A stretch of DNA of 35,639 nucleotides from Actinomycetota bacterium. GTDB taxonomy: Bacteria > Actinomycetota > Acidimicrobiia > Acidimicrobiales > AC-14. This document shows positions 1-8,597 of this stretch, one piece after another; within the stretch, counting starts at the first letter, position 1, and each line of letters begins with the position of its first letter. The notes beneath the pieces were generated by a model. It ran no database searches. It was not told where the DNA came from and worked only from the letters and a program-made list of their open reading frames with translations. The stretch covers positions 1 through 35,639 of the forward strand of contig JBFMCT010000035.1 of NCBI GenBank assembly GCA_040754375.1, written 5' to 3'. Made by a program: the position numbers and the translations under genes.

Positions 1-636
1 ACTCCGGCCATGCCGGCACGGGGCGTGGGCGCCAACCCCCCAGCCGCGGGCCCCCCCGGGCGCAGTCCAGCGGGCCGCACCGGTACCCGCCCCGCCGGGG
101 CCCGCCTGCCCGGCGCCCTCCCCGACGGCCGCGCCGAAGGGGGCCCCGGTACCGGCAGCGGAGCCCCGCACTGGACGGAGCGGGCGGCCGAGCGCCGACC
201 ACCCCTGGCCGGCCAGCCCCGGCCACGCCGGTTCACGTGGCGGGTGGGCGCCTTTCTGGTGGCCTTCGTGGCCGTGCTCGGCGTGGTCGCGGCCAGCGTG
301 GCCTGGTACGCCCGTAGCGCCTACTTCGTGAGCCTCACCGACGCCGACGAGGTGGCCGTCTACCAAGGACGACCCGGCGGTTTCCTGTGGTTCGAGCCGA
401 CCCTGGTCGAACGAGCCGGGCTCGACCTGGCCGAGGTCCTGCCGGCCAAGCATGACGAGCTGCGGGCCGGCAAGGAGGAACCGTCGCGAGCCGACGCCGA
501 CCGCTACGTCGAGAACCTGCGCAGGACGGCGGTAACCACCACCGTGCTGCCGCCCTTCGACCCGGGACCGGCCACCCCCACCACCACCCCCACAGCCGGC
601 GGGGCGACATCGACGACCCAGGGCCCGCCGCCATGA
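1..636 (+). CDS. pstP: PstP-type PP2C Ser/Thr phosphatase, C-terminal part (partial)
   Basis: The reading frame is open to the left edge, so the N-terminal PP2C catalytic domain lies outside the window. What remains is a Pro/Gly/Arg-rich linker, one membrane helix (about nt 250-315, VGAFLVAFVAVLGVVAASVAW) and a short extracytoplasmic domain containing YFVSLTDADEVAVYQGRPGG and LWFEPTLVE, a signature of the external part of mycobacterial PstP. It ends in a Thr/Pro-rich tail. PstP dephosphorylates PknB and its substrates in cell-wall growth control. The stop overlaps the rodA start by 4 bp (ATGA), so the two genes are probably translationally coupled. An internal ATG at nt 10 could be mistaken for a start, but the context shows this is the 3' end of a longer gene. 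Confidence 0.85.
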   Translation, partial: TPAMPARGVGANPPAAGPPGRSPAGRTGTRPAGARLPGALPDGRAEGGPGTGSGAPHWTERAAERRPPLAGQPRPRRFTWRVGAFLVAFVAVLGVVAASVAWYARSAYFVSLTDADEVAVYQGRPGGFLWFEPTLVERAGLDLAEVLPAKHDELRAGKEEPSRADADRYVENLRRTAVTTTVLPPFDPGPATPTTTPTAGGATSTTQGPPP

Positions 637-1955
637 TGGCCGTCGTCCGTCGCAACACCGAGCTGGGCCTCATCCTGCTGGCCGGGCTGATCACCGCCGG
701 CGGTTACGTGCTGGCCAGCCTGGGCCGCAACGCCTCGCTCCCGGCCAACCTGCTGCCCTTCCTGCTGGTCATCCTCGGGTTGCTGGCCGCGGCCCACATC
801 GCCACCCGGGTGCTGGCACCGGGCGCGGACGGCATCCTGCTCCCCCTGGCCGGCCTCCTCAACGGGATCGGCTACATCTTCATCGCCCGCCTCGACCGCG
901 ACCTGGCGGCCTTGCAGGCGCTGTGGACGGCGGTGGCCATCGGCGGGTTCATCCTGACCTTGTACGTGGTCCGCCGGGCCCGCGACATGGAGCGGTTCCG
1001 CTACACGCTGGCCTTCGTGGGCCTCGCCCTGCTGCTCATGCCCCTGCTGCCCATCGTCGGCCAGAACATCAACGGGGCCCGGCTGTGGGTGCGCCTGGGT
1101 CCCGTGAACTTCCAGCCCGGCGAGCTGGCCAAGATCGCCCTGTGCATCTTCTTCGCCTCCTACCTGGTCGAAAAGCAGATGCTGCTGAGCCATGCCCGCC
1201 TCCAGCTCGGGCCCATCCCCTTCCCCGACCTCAAGCACTTCGGGCCGCTGGTGCTCATGTGGGGCGTGTCACTGGTCGTGATGGTCTTCCAGAAGGACCT
1301 GGGGTCGTCGTTGCTGTTCTTCGCCCTGTTCATCACGCTGCTGTGGGTCGCCACCGGGCGGGTCGCCTACCTGATCGTGGGCGGAGCCCTGTTCAGCGCC
1401 GGGGCCTACCTGGCGTGGTCGATGTTCGGCCACGTTCGCGACCGGGTCAGCATCTGGCTCGACCCATGGCCGGTGGCCACCGAGGAAGGCTTCCAGATCG
1501 TCCAGGCCCTGTTCGCGTTCGCGGCGGGCGGGTTCGCGGGGACCAACCTGTCCCAAGGCAGCCCTGACCGGATCCCGGCGGTAACCACCGACTTTGCCTT
1601 CGCGGCCATCGGCGAGGAGCTGGGCCTGCTGGGGGCGTCGGCCGTCCTGGTCGCTTTCCTGCTCATGGTCGGGGCCGGCCTGCGCATCGCCCTGCGGGCC
1701 GAGCCGCCGTTCGAGAAGCTCCTGGCCACCGGCCTGACGGCCATATTGGGCTTCCAGAGCTTCATCATCGTGGCCGGGGTCATCCGCCTGGTGCCGCTGA
1801 CGGGGATCACGCTGCCGTTCATCTCCTACGGCGGGTCCTCGCTGCTGTCCAACTACGTGCTGCTGGCCCTGCTCATGCGCCTGTCCGACGACCAGGCCAG
1901 CCGGGAGCAGGCCCAGGCCGCCAGCCGTGACCAGACCCAGGTGGGGGCGGCGTGA
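633..1955 (+). CDS. rodA: SEDS-family peptidoglycan glycosyltransferase (RodA/FtsW)
   Basis: This 440-residue polytopic membrane protein has about ten hydrophobic helices, the usual size and composition of FtsW/RodA/SpoVE. Recognisable SEDS segments include NGARLWVRLGPVNFQPGELA, QKDLGSSLLF, FAFAAIGEELGLLG and the C-terminal PLTGITLPFISYGGSSL. SEDS proteins polymerise lipid II glycan strands together with a class B PBP, which is the very next gene. ATG 633 overlaps the pstP stop (ATGA), and the gene's TGA overlaps the GTG of pbpA. In actinobacterial clusters of this order the gene is called rodA; assignment to elongation rather than division rests on gene order, not on sequence alone. Confidence 0.93.
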   Translation: MMAVVRRNTELGLILLAGLITAGGYVLASLGRNASLPANLLPFLLVILGLLAAAHIATRVLAPGADGILLPLAGLLNGIGYIFIARLDRDLAALQALWTAVAIGGFILTLYVVRRARDMERFRYTLAFVGLALLLMPLLPIVGQNINGARLWVRLGPVNFQPGELAKIALCIFFASYLVEKQMLLSHARLQLGPIPFPDLKHFGPLVLMWGVSLVVMVFQKDLGSSLLFFALFITLLWVATGRVAYLIVGGALFSAGAYLAWSMFGHVRDRVSIWLDPWPVATEEGFQIVQALFAFAAGGFAGTNLSQGSPDRIPAVTTDFAFAAIGEELGLLGASAVLVAFLLMVGAGLRIALRAEPPFEKLLATGLTAILGFQSFIIVAGVIRLVPLTGITLPFISYGGSSLLSNYVLLALLMRLSDDQASREQAQAASRDQTQVGAA

Positions 1956-3406
1956 ACCGCCAGGTGAGGGGCCTCGGCATCGGCATCATGGTGCTGTTCG
2001 TGGCCCTCTTCGCCCAGGTCAACTACCTGCAGATCTTCGCGGCCGACGGCCTGAACAACCACCCGGCCAACACCCGGGCCATCGTGCGGGACTTCTCCCG
2101 CCCCCGGGGTGTGGTCCAGACCTCCGACGGGGTCGTGCTGGCCCGTTCGGTCGAGACCGACAACGAGTTCGAGCGCCTGCGGGAGTACCCCGAAGGTGAG
2201 TTGTTCGCCCACCTCACGGGGTTCTTCTCGTTCACCTTCGGCGGAGAGGGCGTCGAGCGCAGCTACAACGCCGAGCTCGTGGGCCGCGACCAGCGCTTCC
2301 AGATCGAGAAGTTGTCGGACCTGCTGGTCACCCGCGAGCGCGTCGGCGACGTGACCCTGACCGTCTCCAAGCGGCTGCAGGAGGTGGCCGCCGCCCAGCT
2401 CGGTGAACGCAAGGGCTCGGTCGTCGCCCTCGACCCCCGCACGGGCGCCATCCTCGCCATGGTCGACTACCCGTCCTACGACCCCAATCGCCTGTCGAGC
2501 CACAACCTCTCCGAGGTGCGGGCCGCGTGGGACGAGCTCAACGCCGACCCCGACAAGCCCCTGCTGCCCCGGTCCTACCGTGAGCGCTACTTCCCGGGGT
2601 CGTCGTTCAAGGTGGTCACGGCGGCGGCCGCCCTGGCCACCGGGGCGGCCACCCCGGGCCAGCCCGTCTACCCGGTGCTGTCCGAGCTGCCCCTGCCCGA
2701 CGCCGGCGGCCAGACGCTGCGCAACTTCGGCGGCTCGAGCTGCGGCGGCAACCTGGCCGACGCCCTGCGGGTGTCGTGCAACACCGCCTTCGCCCAGCTC
2801 GGCCTCGACCTCGGGGCCGAGCGCCTCTCGGGCGGAGCGGCCGACTTCGGCTTCGGGAAGGAGCCTCCCATCGACCTGCCCTTCGCGGTGTCCTCGGTCT
2901 TCCCCGAGGCCAGCGCATTCGCCCAGGACCGGCCTGGCCTGGCCAAGTCGGCCATCGGCCAGCAGGACGTGGCCGCCACCCCCCTGCAGATGGCCATGGT
3001 GGCCGCCGCTATCGCCAACAACGGGGTGATCATGACTCCTCACGTGCTCAAAGAGGTTCGCGACGGCGAGGGCAACCTCGTCGAGACCTATGAGCCCAGC
3101 CAGTGGCTGCGAGCCGTCCCTTCGGGGGTGGCCACGGCCGTGAAGGACATGATGGTGAGCGTCGTGCAGAACGGCACGGGGACGGCGGCCCGCATCGCCG
3201 GCGTCCAGGTCGGGGGCAAGACGGGCACGGCCCAGACGGGGCTCGACACCAACCACGTGTGGTTCATCAGCTTCGCCCCGGCCAACGATCCTCAGATTGC
3301 CGTGGCCGTCATGCTCGAGGACCTGCCGGTAGCCGACGAGGCCACCGGCGGGGGTCTGGCCGCCCCCATCGCCCGGGCCGTGATCCAGGCGGCGTTGGGT
3401 GGCTGA
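1952..3406 (+). CDS. pbpA: Class B penicillin-binding protein (transpeptidase) PbpA
   Basis: A 484-aa protein with an N-terminal signal anchor (residues 7-25), a short PBP dimerisation region and a transpeptidase domain. The three active-site motifs are intact: SxxK as SSFK (Ser217, Lys220), SxN as SCN (275-277) and KTG (423-425, GGKTGTAQ). It forms D,D-crosslinks in peptidoglycan on the outer membrane face and should pair with the upstream SEDS protein. It is a short, PASTA-less PBP, as is usual for actinobacterial PbpA. The GTG start overlaps the rodA stop (GTGA), supporting coupled translation. About 120 bp separate it from pknB. Confidence 0.93.
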   Translation: MNRQVRGLGIGIMVLFVALFAQVNYLQIFAADGLNNHPANTRAIVRDFSRPRGVVQTSDGVVLARSVETDNEFERLREYPEGELFAHLTGFFSFTFGGEGVERSYNAELVGRDQRFQIEKLSDLLVTRERVGDVTLTVSKRLQEVAAAQLGERKGSVVALDPRTGAILAMVDYPSYDPNRLSSHNLSEVRAAWDELNADPDKPLLPRSYRERYFPGSSFKVVTAAAALATGAATPGQPVYPVLSELPLPDAGGQTLRNFGGSSCGGNLADALRVSCNTAFAQLGLDLGAERLSGGAADFGFGKEPPIDLPFAVSSVFPEASAFAQDRPGLAKSAIGQQDVAATPLQMAMVAAAIANNGVIMTPHVLKEVRDGEGNLVETYEPSQWLRAVPSGVATAVKDMMVSVVQNGTGTAARIAGVQVGGKTGTAQTGLDTNHVWFISFAPANDPQIAVAVMLEDLPVADEATGGGLAAPIARAVIQAALGG

Positions 3407-3525
3407 CGCACCCGGCCGCCGGCGATCGGCCTCCCCGCCGGCCCGTCCGGACGCTTTAGGAGGCGGAGCCGGGGGGGCCGTAGGCTTGTGGCTCGTGAGG
3501 CCAATGGTGGGAGGTGCCAGCGAGC

Positions 3526-5385
3526 ATGGCTGAGCGCATCTTCAACGACCGTTACAGGATCGTCCGCCACTTGGCCCGTGGCGGCATGGCCGAGGTCTAC
3601 CTGGCCCACGACCAGCTCCTCGACCGCCCGGTGGCCCTCAAGGTGCTGTTCCCCGAGTTCGCGGCCGACCAGTCGTTCGTCGAGCGCTTCCGGCGGGAGG
3701 CACGCGCCGCCGCCGGTCTAAACCATCCCAACATCGTCTCGATCTACGACTGGGGTGAAGAGTCGGGCACCTACTTCATCGTCATGGAGTACGTCGACGG
3801 GCGCACACTGCGCGAGGTCGTGCGGGCCGACGGTCCCCTTCACCCGACCCGGGCCGCCGAGATCGGGGCCGACATCGCGGCCGCCCTGGGCTTCGCTCAC
3901 CGCAACGGCGTGATCCACCGGGACGTGAAGCCCGGCAACGTGATGATCGCCGGCATGGTCAAGGTGACCGATTTCGGCATCGCCCGGGCGGGTGACCCGG
4001 CCGAGAGCCTCACCCAGACCGGCGCGGTGATGGGCACGGCCACCTACTTCTCCCCCGAACAGGCCCAGGGCCAAGCCATCGACCCCCGCAGCGACGTCTA
4101 CTCCCTGGGGGTCGTCCTCTACGAGATGGTGACCGGACGGCCCCCGTTCACGGGCGACAGCCCGGTGGCCATCGCCTACCAGCACGTCCGCGAACCGGCG
4201 GTGCCGCCCAGCCGCCTCAACCCCGACGTACCCCGGCCGTTCGAGGCCATCGTCATGGCGGCCATGGCCAAGCGGCGGGAGAACCGCTACAGCTCGGCCG
4301 ACTCGTTGCGGGCCGACCTGCTGCGCTTCGCCCAGGGCCGGCCGGTGGCCGCCATGGCCGCGCCCGGCATGGCCCGGCCGAGCCAGGGCGGAGGCCACGG
4401 TGGTCCGCCCGGAGCGGGAGCCGGGGCCGGCGCGGCGGCCGCCACCGGGGTGATGCGCCCGGTCGGCGGCGGCGGCGAACCGGTGGCGGCCGACGGCACG
4501 CGAGTCATGTCCCGGCCAGCCGACGTGCTCGTGGAGGAAGAGGAGTACGAGGACGAGCGCCCGCCCGCCCGCACCAGCACCTACATCGTGATCCTGGCCG
4601 TCCTGCTGGTCATCCTCGGAGGCATGCTCTACCTGCTGGCCCGCACCCTCGGGGTGGGGGGGGTGAGCGAGGTCGTCGTGCCGCCCGTGGTGGGCGACAC
4701 CCAGGCCGTGGCCGAGCGCAAGATCGAAGACGCGGGCCTCGAAGTACGCATCGTCACCGAGCCCAGCGACACGGCCGAGCCAGGCAACGTGTTCCGGCAG
4801 GACCCGGCCAGCGGCGAGCGGGTCCGCCGGGGCTCGACCGTCGAGCTCAGGGTGGCAGCCGGGGCGGAGATGGTGAACGTCCCTGACGTCGTGGGCCAGC
4901 CCCTGGCCGACGCCCGGGCGACGCTCACCAACGCCGAGTTCGTCGTTCAGACCCGCCCGAGAGCCGACGACAACGCGCCCCGCGACCAGGTCCTCGATCA
5001 GAACCCCCGCGATGGCCAGGCCCCCAAGGGCTCGGTCGTCATCCTCACCGTGTCCAGCGGCCCCGAACAGGTGAACGTGCCTTCGCTGTTCAACGTGCCT
5101 GAAGGCGAGGCCGCCAACGAGCTTCGGGGCCTTGGTTTCAACGTCGAACGCACCACCACCACCGACGCATCGGTGGCCAGCGGCAACGTGATCCGCACCG
5201 AACCGGGGGCGGGGACACCGCTGGCCCGGGGCTCGACGGTGACCATGGTCGTGTCCTCGGGCGCACCCGCGACCACCGCCCCGCCCACCACGTCGGCCCC
5301 GACCACGACCGTCGGCCCCACCACCACCGCACCCGTCCAGACGACCACCACCGCGCCCACCACGACCACCACGACGGTCCCCTGA
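3526..5385 (+). CDS. pknB: PknB-type transmembrane Ser/Thr protein kinase with three PASTA repeats
   Basis: The cytoplasmic kinase domain (about residues 8-275) has a glycine loop LARGGMAEVYLA, Lys39 in VALKV, catalytic HRDVKPGN (Asp133), DFG (Asp149) and a Thr-rich activation segment before SPEQA. A Gly/Ala/Pro juxtamembrane linker, one membrane helix (about 353-373), three extracellular PASTA repeats (starting near VPPVVGD, VNVPDVVGQ and VNVPSLFN) and a long Thr/Pro tail follow. PASTA kinases sense muropeptides or lipid II and regulate growth and division. I chose ATG 3526 because GGGAGG at 3509-3514 is then 11 bp upstream; the GTG at 3514 lies inside that ribosome-binding site. It is convergent with pabA. 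Confidence 0.95.
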   Translation: MAERIFNDRYRIVRHLARGGMAEVYLAHDQLLDRPVALKVLFPEFAADQSFVERFRREARAAAGLNHPNIVSIYDWGEESGTYFIVMEYVDGRTLREVVRADGPLHPTRAAEIGADIAAALGFAHRNGVIHRDVKPGNVMIAGMVKVTDFGIARAGDPAESLTQTGAVMGTATYFSPEQAQGQAIDPRSDVYSLGVVLYEMVTGRPPFTGDSPVAIAYQHVREPAVPPSRLNPDVPRPFEAIVMAAMAKRRENRYSSADSLRADLLRFAQGRPVAAMAAPGMARPSQGGGHGGPPGAGAGAGAAAATGVMRPVGGGGEPVAADGTRVMSRPADVLVEEEEYEDERPPARTSTYIVILAVLLVILGGMLYLLARTLGVGGVSEVVVPPVVGDTQAVAERKIEDAGLEVRIVTEPSDTAEPGNVFRQDPASGERVRRGSTVELRVAAGAEMVNVPDVVGQPLADARATLTNAEFVVQTRPRADDNAPRDQVLDQNPRDGQAPKGSVVILTVSSGPEQVNVPSLFNVPEGEAANELRGLGFNVERTTTTDASVASGNVIRTEPGAGTPLARGSTVTMVVSSGAPATTAPPTTSAPTTTVGPTTTAPVQTTTTAPTTTTTTVP

Positions 5386-5409
5386 CGCCGGGCCGGCGCG
5401 GGCCCGGGG

Positions 5410-5991
5410 TCAGGGTCGGGTGAGGTCGAGGAAATTGGTAAGCAGCTGCTTACCGGCGGGGGTAAGGACCGATTCGGGGTGGAACTGCACACCCTCGACC
5501 GGCAGGTCCCGGTGGCGCAGGGCCATGATCACCCCGTCCTCGGTCTCGGCCGTCACCTCCAGGACGGGTGGCAGGGTGGCCCGGTCGACGACCAGTGAGT
5601 GGTAGCGGGTGGCCTCGAAGGGCTGGGGCAGGCCGGCCAGGACGCCTTGGCCGCGGTGGTGGACGAGCGAGGTCTTGCCATGGACGATCTCGGGCGCCCG
5701 CACGACGTCACCCCCGTAGACCTGGCCGATGCACTGGTGGCCCAGGCAGACCCCGAGGATAGGGAACCGCCCGGCCAGGTGCTCGATCACGGCGTTCGAG
5801 ACGCCCGCGTCCTCGGGGCGGCCTGGGCCGGGGGAGATGAGCACGGCGTCGGGAGCGGCGGCCGCTATTTCCTCGACCGTGAGCTCGTCGTGGCGGTGGA
5901 CATCGGGCTCGGCCCCGAGCTCACCCAGGTATTGCACGAGGTTGTAGACGAACGAGTCGTAGTTGTCGATGACCAGCACCCGGGGGCCCAT
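5410..5991 (-). CDS. pabA: Glutamine amidotransferase subunit of aminodeoxychorismate/anthranilate synthase
   Basis: A 193-aa class I glutamine amidotransferase. The start [20 protein letters not shown] is typical of PabA/TrpG. The catalytic triad is visible: Cys82 in [11 protein letters not shown], His171 and Glu173 in FHPESVLT. The [11 protein letters not shown] oxyanion segment is also present. It releases ammonia from glutamine for conversion of chorismate to aminodeoxychorismate (folate) or anthranilate (tryptophan). No synthase partner is in the window, so the two roles cannot be separated. Its location between pknB and crgA matches the mycobacterial trpG/pabA locus. The frame stays open upstream through the crgA promoter, but ATG 5991 matches the family start. 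Confidence 0.93.
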   Translation of the reverse strand: MGPRVLVIDNYDSFVYNLVQYLGELGAEPDVHRHDELTVEEIAAAAPDAVLISPGPGRPEDAGVSNAVIEHLAGRFPILGVCLGHQCIGQVYGGDVVRAPEIVHGKTSLVHHRGQGVLAGLPQPFEATRYHSLVVDRATLPPVLEVTAETEDGVIMALRHRDLPVEGVQFHPESVLTPAGKQLLTNFLDLTRP

Positions 5992-6039
5992 GGGTTGCGA
6001 AGGTAGCGCCTGGCCTGCGGGCTCTGCGCCCGAGCAAAC

Positions 6040-6045
6040 TAGGCT
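6040..6045 (+). promoter_or_regulatory. Candidate -10 box for a leaderless crgA transcript
   Basis: TAGGCT fits the actinobacterial TANNNT -10 consensus and ends 7 nt before the crgA ATG at 6053, so the predicted transcription start would fall on or next to the start codon. No Shine-Dalgarno sequence is seen before this ATG. No good -35 element is visible, so support is modest. Confidence 0.35.
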
Positions 6046-6052
6046 GGGCGCC

Positions 6053-6583
6053 ATGGCCAAGGGGAAGAGCAGGAACACGCGCCCGGCCGCCAAGGCGCGG
6101 CCGGCCAAGACCGCGGGCCGCCACGTGGGCGAGACCGACGTGGCCCGCCCCGCCCGCCCGTCGGCCAAAGATGCGGCCGCCAGGGCCGTGGCCAAGGGCT
6201 CGTCGAAGGATGCTCCCGAGCCCGGCACCAAAGGACCAGGCGAGGACGCGGAGGCCAGTACGGGGGCCGGGACGAGCGCCGGTGGCCCGTCTGACACCGA
6301 CCGCGTGGGGGCCAAGAAGCCCGGGCCTCGGCCTCGGCCCGGGCCCACCAAGAGGACTACTCCCCCGGCCAGTTCCCGCTACACGCCCCCTGTCCCCAGG
6401 GCCGAGAAGGTCAGCCCCATCTGGGTGCCGATCGTCATGTTCTCCTGCCTGATCGTGGGCATGCTGATCATCATCCTCAACTACGTGAACGTGCTGCCCG
6501 GGTCCGACCCCAGCAACGTCTACCTCATGGTCGGGCTGGGTCTGATCACAGTCGGGTTCATAACCGCCACCAAGTTCCACTGA
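6053..6583 (+). CDS. crgA: Cell-division inhibitor/regulator CrgA with long low-complexity N-terminus
   Basis: The C-terminal 75 residues are CrgA: a Pro-rich lead-in, [19 protein letters not shown] as the first membrane helix, the NYVNVLPG linker, and a second helix [20 protein letters not shown]. CrgA is a small two-helix actinobacterial membrane protein that binds FtsZ, FtsQ, FtsI and wall-synthesis proteins at the septum. The family is usually about 80-95 aa. Here about 100 residues of Ala/Lys/Pro/Gly-rich, presumably disordered sequence precede the core. ATG 6053 was preferred over an upstream in-frame start that would overlap pabA. It is divergent from pabA with a 61-bp gap. Confidence 0.9.
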   Translation: MAKGKSRNTRPAAKARPAKTAGRHVGETDVARPARPSAKDAAARAVAKGSSKDAPEPGTKGPGEDAEASTGAGTSAGGPSDTDRVGAKKPGPRPRPGPTKRTTPPASSRYTPPVPRAEKVSPIWVPIVMFSCLIVGMLIIILNYVNVLPGSDPSNVYLMVGLGLITVGFITATKFH

Positions 6584-6594
6584 CATTCCCCACG

Positions 6595-6615
6595 CCGTCC
6601 ACAACCTGTGGATAT
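6595..6615. other. Inverted pair of DnaA-box-like 9-mers
   Basis: CCGTCCACA on the plus strand (6595-6603) and ATATCCACA on the minus strand (6607-6615) form TCCACA-ACC-TGTGGA, a perfect 6-bp inverted repeat, between the convergent ends of crgA and the zinc-ribbon gene. Compared with the DnaA box consensus TTATCCACA/TTGTCCACA the minus copy matches 8 of 9 and the plus copy 7 of 9. The element could equally be a weak bidirectional terminator. Confidence 0.35.
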
Positions 6616-6878
6616 CAGTCGTAGGGATTGGCGATGAGGTCCATCTCGTCCTGGCAGTGGCGGGGCGGAGGAGGCATCTCCTCGCTGGCCTGCACCATCC
6701 GCACCTCGGCGTAGCAGACAGAGCACCGGTACCGGAGGTTCACCTTGCGGACCTCGCCCGGCGCCGGGGGCTCGTGCTTGCGGGCCAGGCCCCCCAGCAT
6801 CATCATCCCGATCCGCATGATCACGACGAAGACGGCCACGGCCATGGCCAGCTTGACAAGGAAGTAGACGACCTCCAT
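6615..6878 (-). CDS. Small membrane protein with cytoplasmic zinc-ribbon-like tail
   Basis: An 87-aa protein. Residues 1-25 (MEVVYFLVKLAMAVAVFVVI) form a membrane helix. They are followed by a basic linker and a Cys cluster, RYRCSVCYAEVR with a third Cys in RHCQDEM, that resembles a small zinc ribbon lacking one canonical ligand. I do not recognise a named family and assign no function. Its ATG overlaps the TGA of the upstream thiolase (ATGA), which fixes the start and implies translational coupling. The longer in-frame ORF starting further upstream is therefore rejected. Confidence 0.75.
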   Translation of the reverse strand: MEVVYFLVKLAMAVAVFVVIMRIGMMMLGGLARKHEPPAPGEVRKVNLRYRCSVCYAEVRMVQASEEMPPPPRHCQDEMDLIANPYD

Positions 6879-8071
6879 CACCGCGGGCCGGTCCTTTCGA
6901 GCGTTTCGATCCTTTCGACGACCAGGGCGCTGGCCATCCCGCCACCCTCGCACATGACCTGGAGCCCGTAACGGGCCTCGCTGCGCTCCAGCTCGTTGAC
7001 CAGGGTGGCCAGGGTGCGGGCACCCGACGCCCCCAGGGGATGGCCGAGGGCGATGGCACCGCCGTTCACGTTGACCTTGCTGAGGTCGGCCCCAGTGTCG
7101 TGTGCCCAGGCCAGTACCACGGGGGCGAAGGCCTCGCTCACCTCGAACAGGTCGATGTCATCGAGACCGAGGCCGGCCCGCTCCAAGACCTTGGTGGTGG
7201 CCGGGGCCGGGCCGGTGAGCATGAGGACGGGGCTCACGCCCGCGGTGGCGAAGGCCACGAACCGGGCGCGCGCCACGAGGCCGAGCTCGGCCGCCCGGGC
7301 CTCGCTCGTCACCAGGACGGCGGCCGCCCCGTCGCTCAGCTGGGACGAGTTGCCGGCGGTCACGACCCCGTCCGGGCGGAACGAGGGCTTCAGCGAGGCC
7401 AGGGCCTCGGCGCTGGTGCCCGGCCGGGGGCCCTCGTCGACCTCGAACCGTTCCTTGCGGCGCTGCCCCTCGACCACGACGGGCACGATCTCCGACCTGA
7501 ACCGGCCCTCGGACGCGGCCTGCACGGCCCGGCGGTGGCTCTCGAGGCTGTAGGCGTCGAGCTCCTCGCGAGACAAGCCCCACTGCTCGGCGATCATCTC
7601 GGCAGAGATGCCCTGGGGCACGAGGCCACCGTCGCGGAGGTAGCGCTCGTTGACCCGGGGACCGAACGGCTTGCCCGGGCCGTGCACGATCGACGACCCC
7701 ATGGGCACCCGGGTCATCGACTCCACACCCGCGGCGATGACCACGTCGTAGACGCCGGCCATCACCCCCTGGGCCGCAAAGTGGAGGGCCTGCTGGGACG
7801 ACCCGCACTGGCGGTCGACGGTCACAGCGGGGACCGACTCGGGGAAGCCGGCGGCCAGCGCGGCGCTGCGTCCGATGTTGAGGGCCTGCTCGCCCGCCTG
7901 GGTCAGACAGCCCATGATCACCTCGTCCACGCACGCCGGGCCCAGGTGGTTGCGCTCGACCAGAGCCTTGAGGGGCTCGGAGGCGAGGTCGACGGGGTGC
8001 CAGTCGCGCAAGCGGCCGTTGCGCTTCCCGATGGCGGTGCGGACGGCGTCCACGATGACGGCGGTTGTCAT
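6878..8071 (-). CDS. Thiolase (acetyl-CoA acyltransferase/acetyltransferase)
   Basis: A full-length 397-aa thiolase. The nucleophilic Cys89 lies in VDRQCGSSQQAL, the catalytic His344 in NGGAIALGHPLGASGAR, and the second active-site Cys374 in MCEGGGMA. The start MTTAVIVDAVRTAIGKRNG is the standard thiolase N-terminus and selects ATG 8071. Thiolases cleave 3-ketoacyl-CoA in beta-oxidation or condense acetyl-CoA in the reverse direction. The MCEGGGMA form is typical of the degradative acyltransferase group, but substrate range cannot be read from sequence. No other beta-oxidation gene is adjacent. It ends in a 4-bp overlap with the small zinc-ribbon gene. Confidence 0.93.
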   Translation of the reverse strand: MTTAVIVDAVRTAIGKRNGRLRDWHPVDLASEPLKALVERNHLGPACVDEVIMGCLTQAGEQALNIGRSAALAAGFPESVPAVTVDRQCGSSQQALHFAAQGVMAGVYDVVIAAGVESMTRVPMGSSIVHGPGKPFGPRVNERYLRDGGLVPQGISAEMIAEQWGLSREELDAYSLESHRRAVQAASEGRFRSEIVPVVVEGQRRKERFEVDEGPRPGTSAEALASLKPSFRPDGVVTAGNSSQLSDGAAAVLVTSEARAAELGLVARARFVAFATAGVSPVLMLTGPAPATTKVLERAGLGLDDIDLFEVSEAFAPVVLAWAHDTGADLSKVNVNGGAIALGHPLGASGARTLATLVNELERSEARYGLQVMCEGGGMASALVVERIETLERTGPR

Positions 8072-8192
8072 TGTCGAGGCCAGCTTGCCACGGTGCCCGC
8101 CCCACGGGGCCCGGGCCCGCCCGCCTCCACCGGCCACCACCGGCCCCTACGCTCTCGGGCTACACCGCCATGGCCCGGAGGACAGCCCGACG

Positions 8193-8597
8193 ATGACCAC
8201 GACCCGCTACCCGATCCGGTTCCACCCGTTCCACGCCGTGCTCATGGGTGCGCTGGGCATGGGCCGGCGGGTCTCATGGGTCGAGGTCACCGACGACCGG
8301 GTCGAGGTACGCATGGGCATCGGCTTTCGGGCCACGGTCCCCCGCGCTTCGATCGTGGGCGCCGCCCGTCACGGGCGGGTGTGGACGGCGTGGGGCGTGC
8401 ACGGGTGGTCGGGCCACTGGATCGTCAACGGCTCGGGCCTCGGGGTCGTAGAGGTGAGGATCGACCCCCGGGCCAGGGCCCGGGTGCTGGGCGTCAAGGT
8501 GACCCTGCGCAAGCTGTGGGTGAGCCTCGACGACCCCGACGGGTTCCTGGCGGCCATCGGTCACCCCCCTCACGGGGCCGGCAACAACGGGCCCTGA
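8193..8597 (+). CDS. Conserved-looking hypothetical protein, 134 aa
   Basis: I do not recognise this family. The protein has no signal peptide or clear membrane helix. It is beta-rich and Trp/Arg-rich (VSWVEVTDDRVEVRMG, HGRVWTAWGVHGWSGHWIV, VEVRIDP), reminiscent of small PH-like beta-barrels, and has a C-terminal helix around DDPDGFLAAIG. ATG 8193 has a GGAGG about 11 bp upstream, and TACGCT at 8148 could serve as a -10. It is divergent from the thiolase. Its last 28 bp overlap the 3' end of the convergent glycosidase gene. A longer in-frame ORF reaches back into the thiolase gene and is not supported. Confidence 0.7.
   Translation: MTTTRYPIRFHPFHAVLMGALGMGRRVSWVEVTDDRVEVRMGIGFRATVPRASIVGAARHGRVWTAWGVHGWSGHWIVNGSGLGVVEVRIDPRARARVLGVKVTLRKLWVSLDDPDGFLAAIGHPPHGAGNNGP

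Noticed and set aside
1853-3256. Long minus-strand ORF (467 codons) opposite pbpA
   Set aside because: It is the antisense of a clear PBP gene, with Gly/Arg/His-rich composition and no family resemblance; such shadows are common at this GC content.
5386-5409. Terminator between pknB and pabA
   Set aside because: The sequence is GC-palindromic (CGCCGGGCCGGCG) but the possible stem is only 4-5 bp without a real loop.
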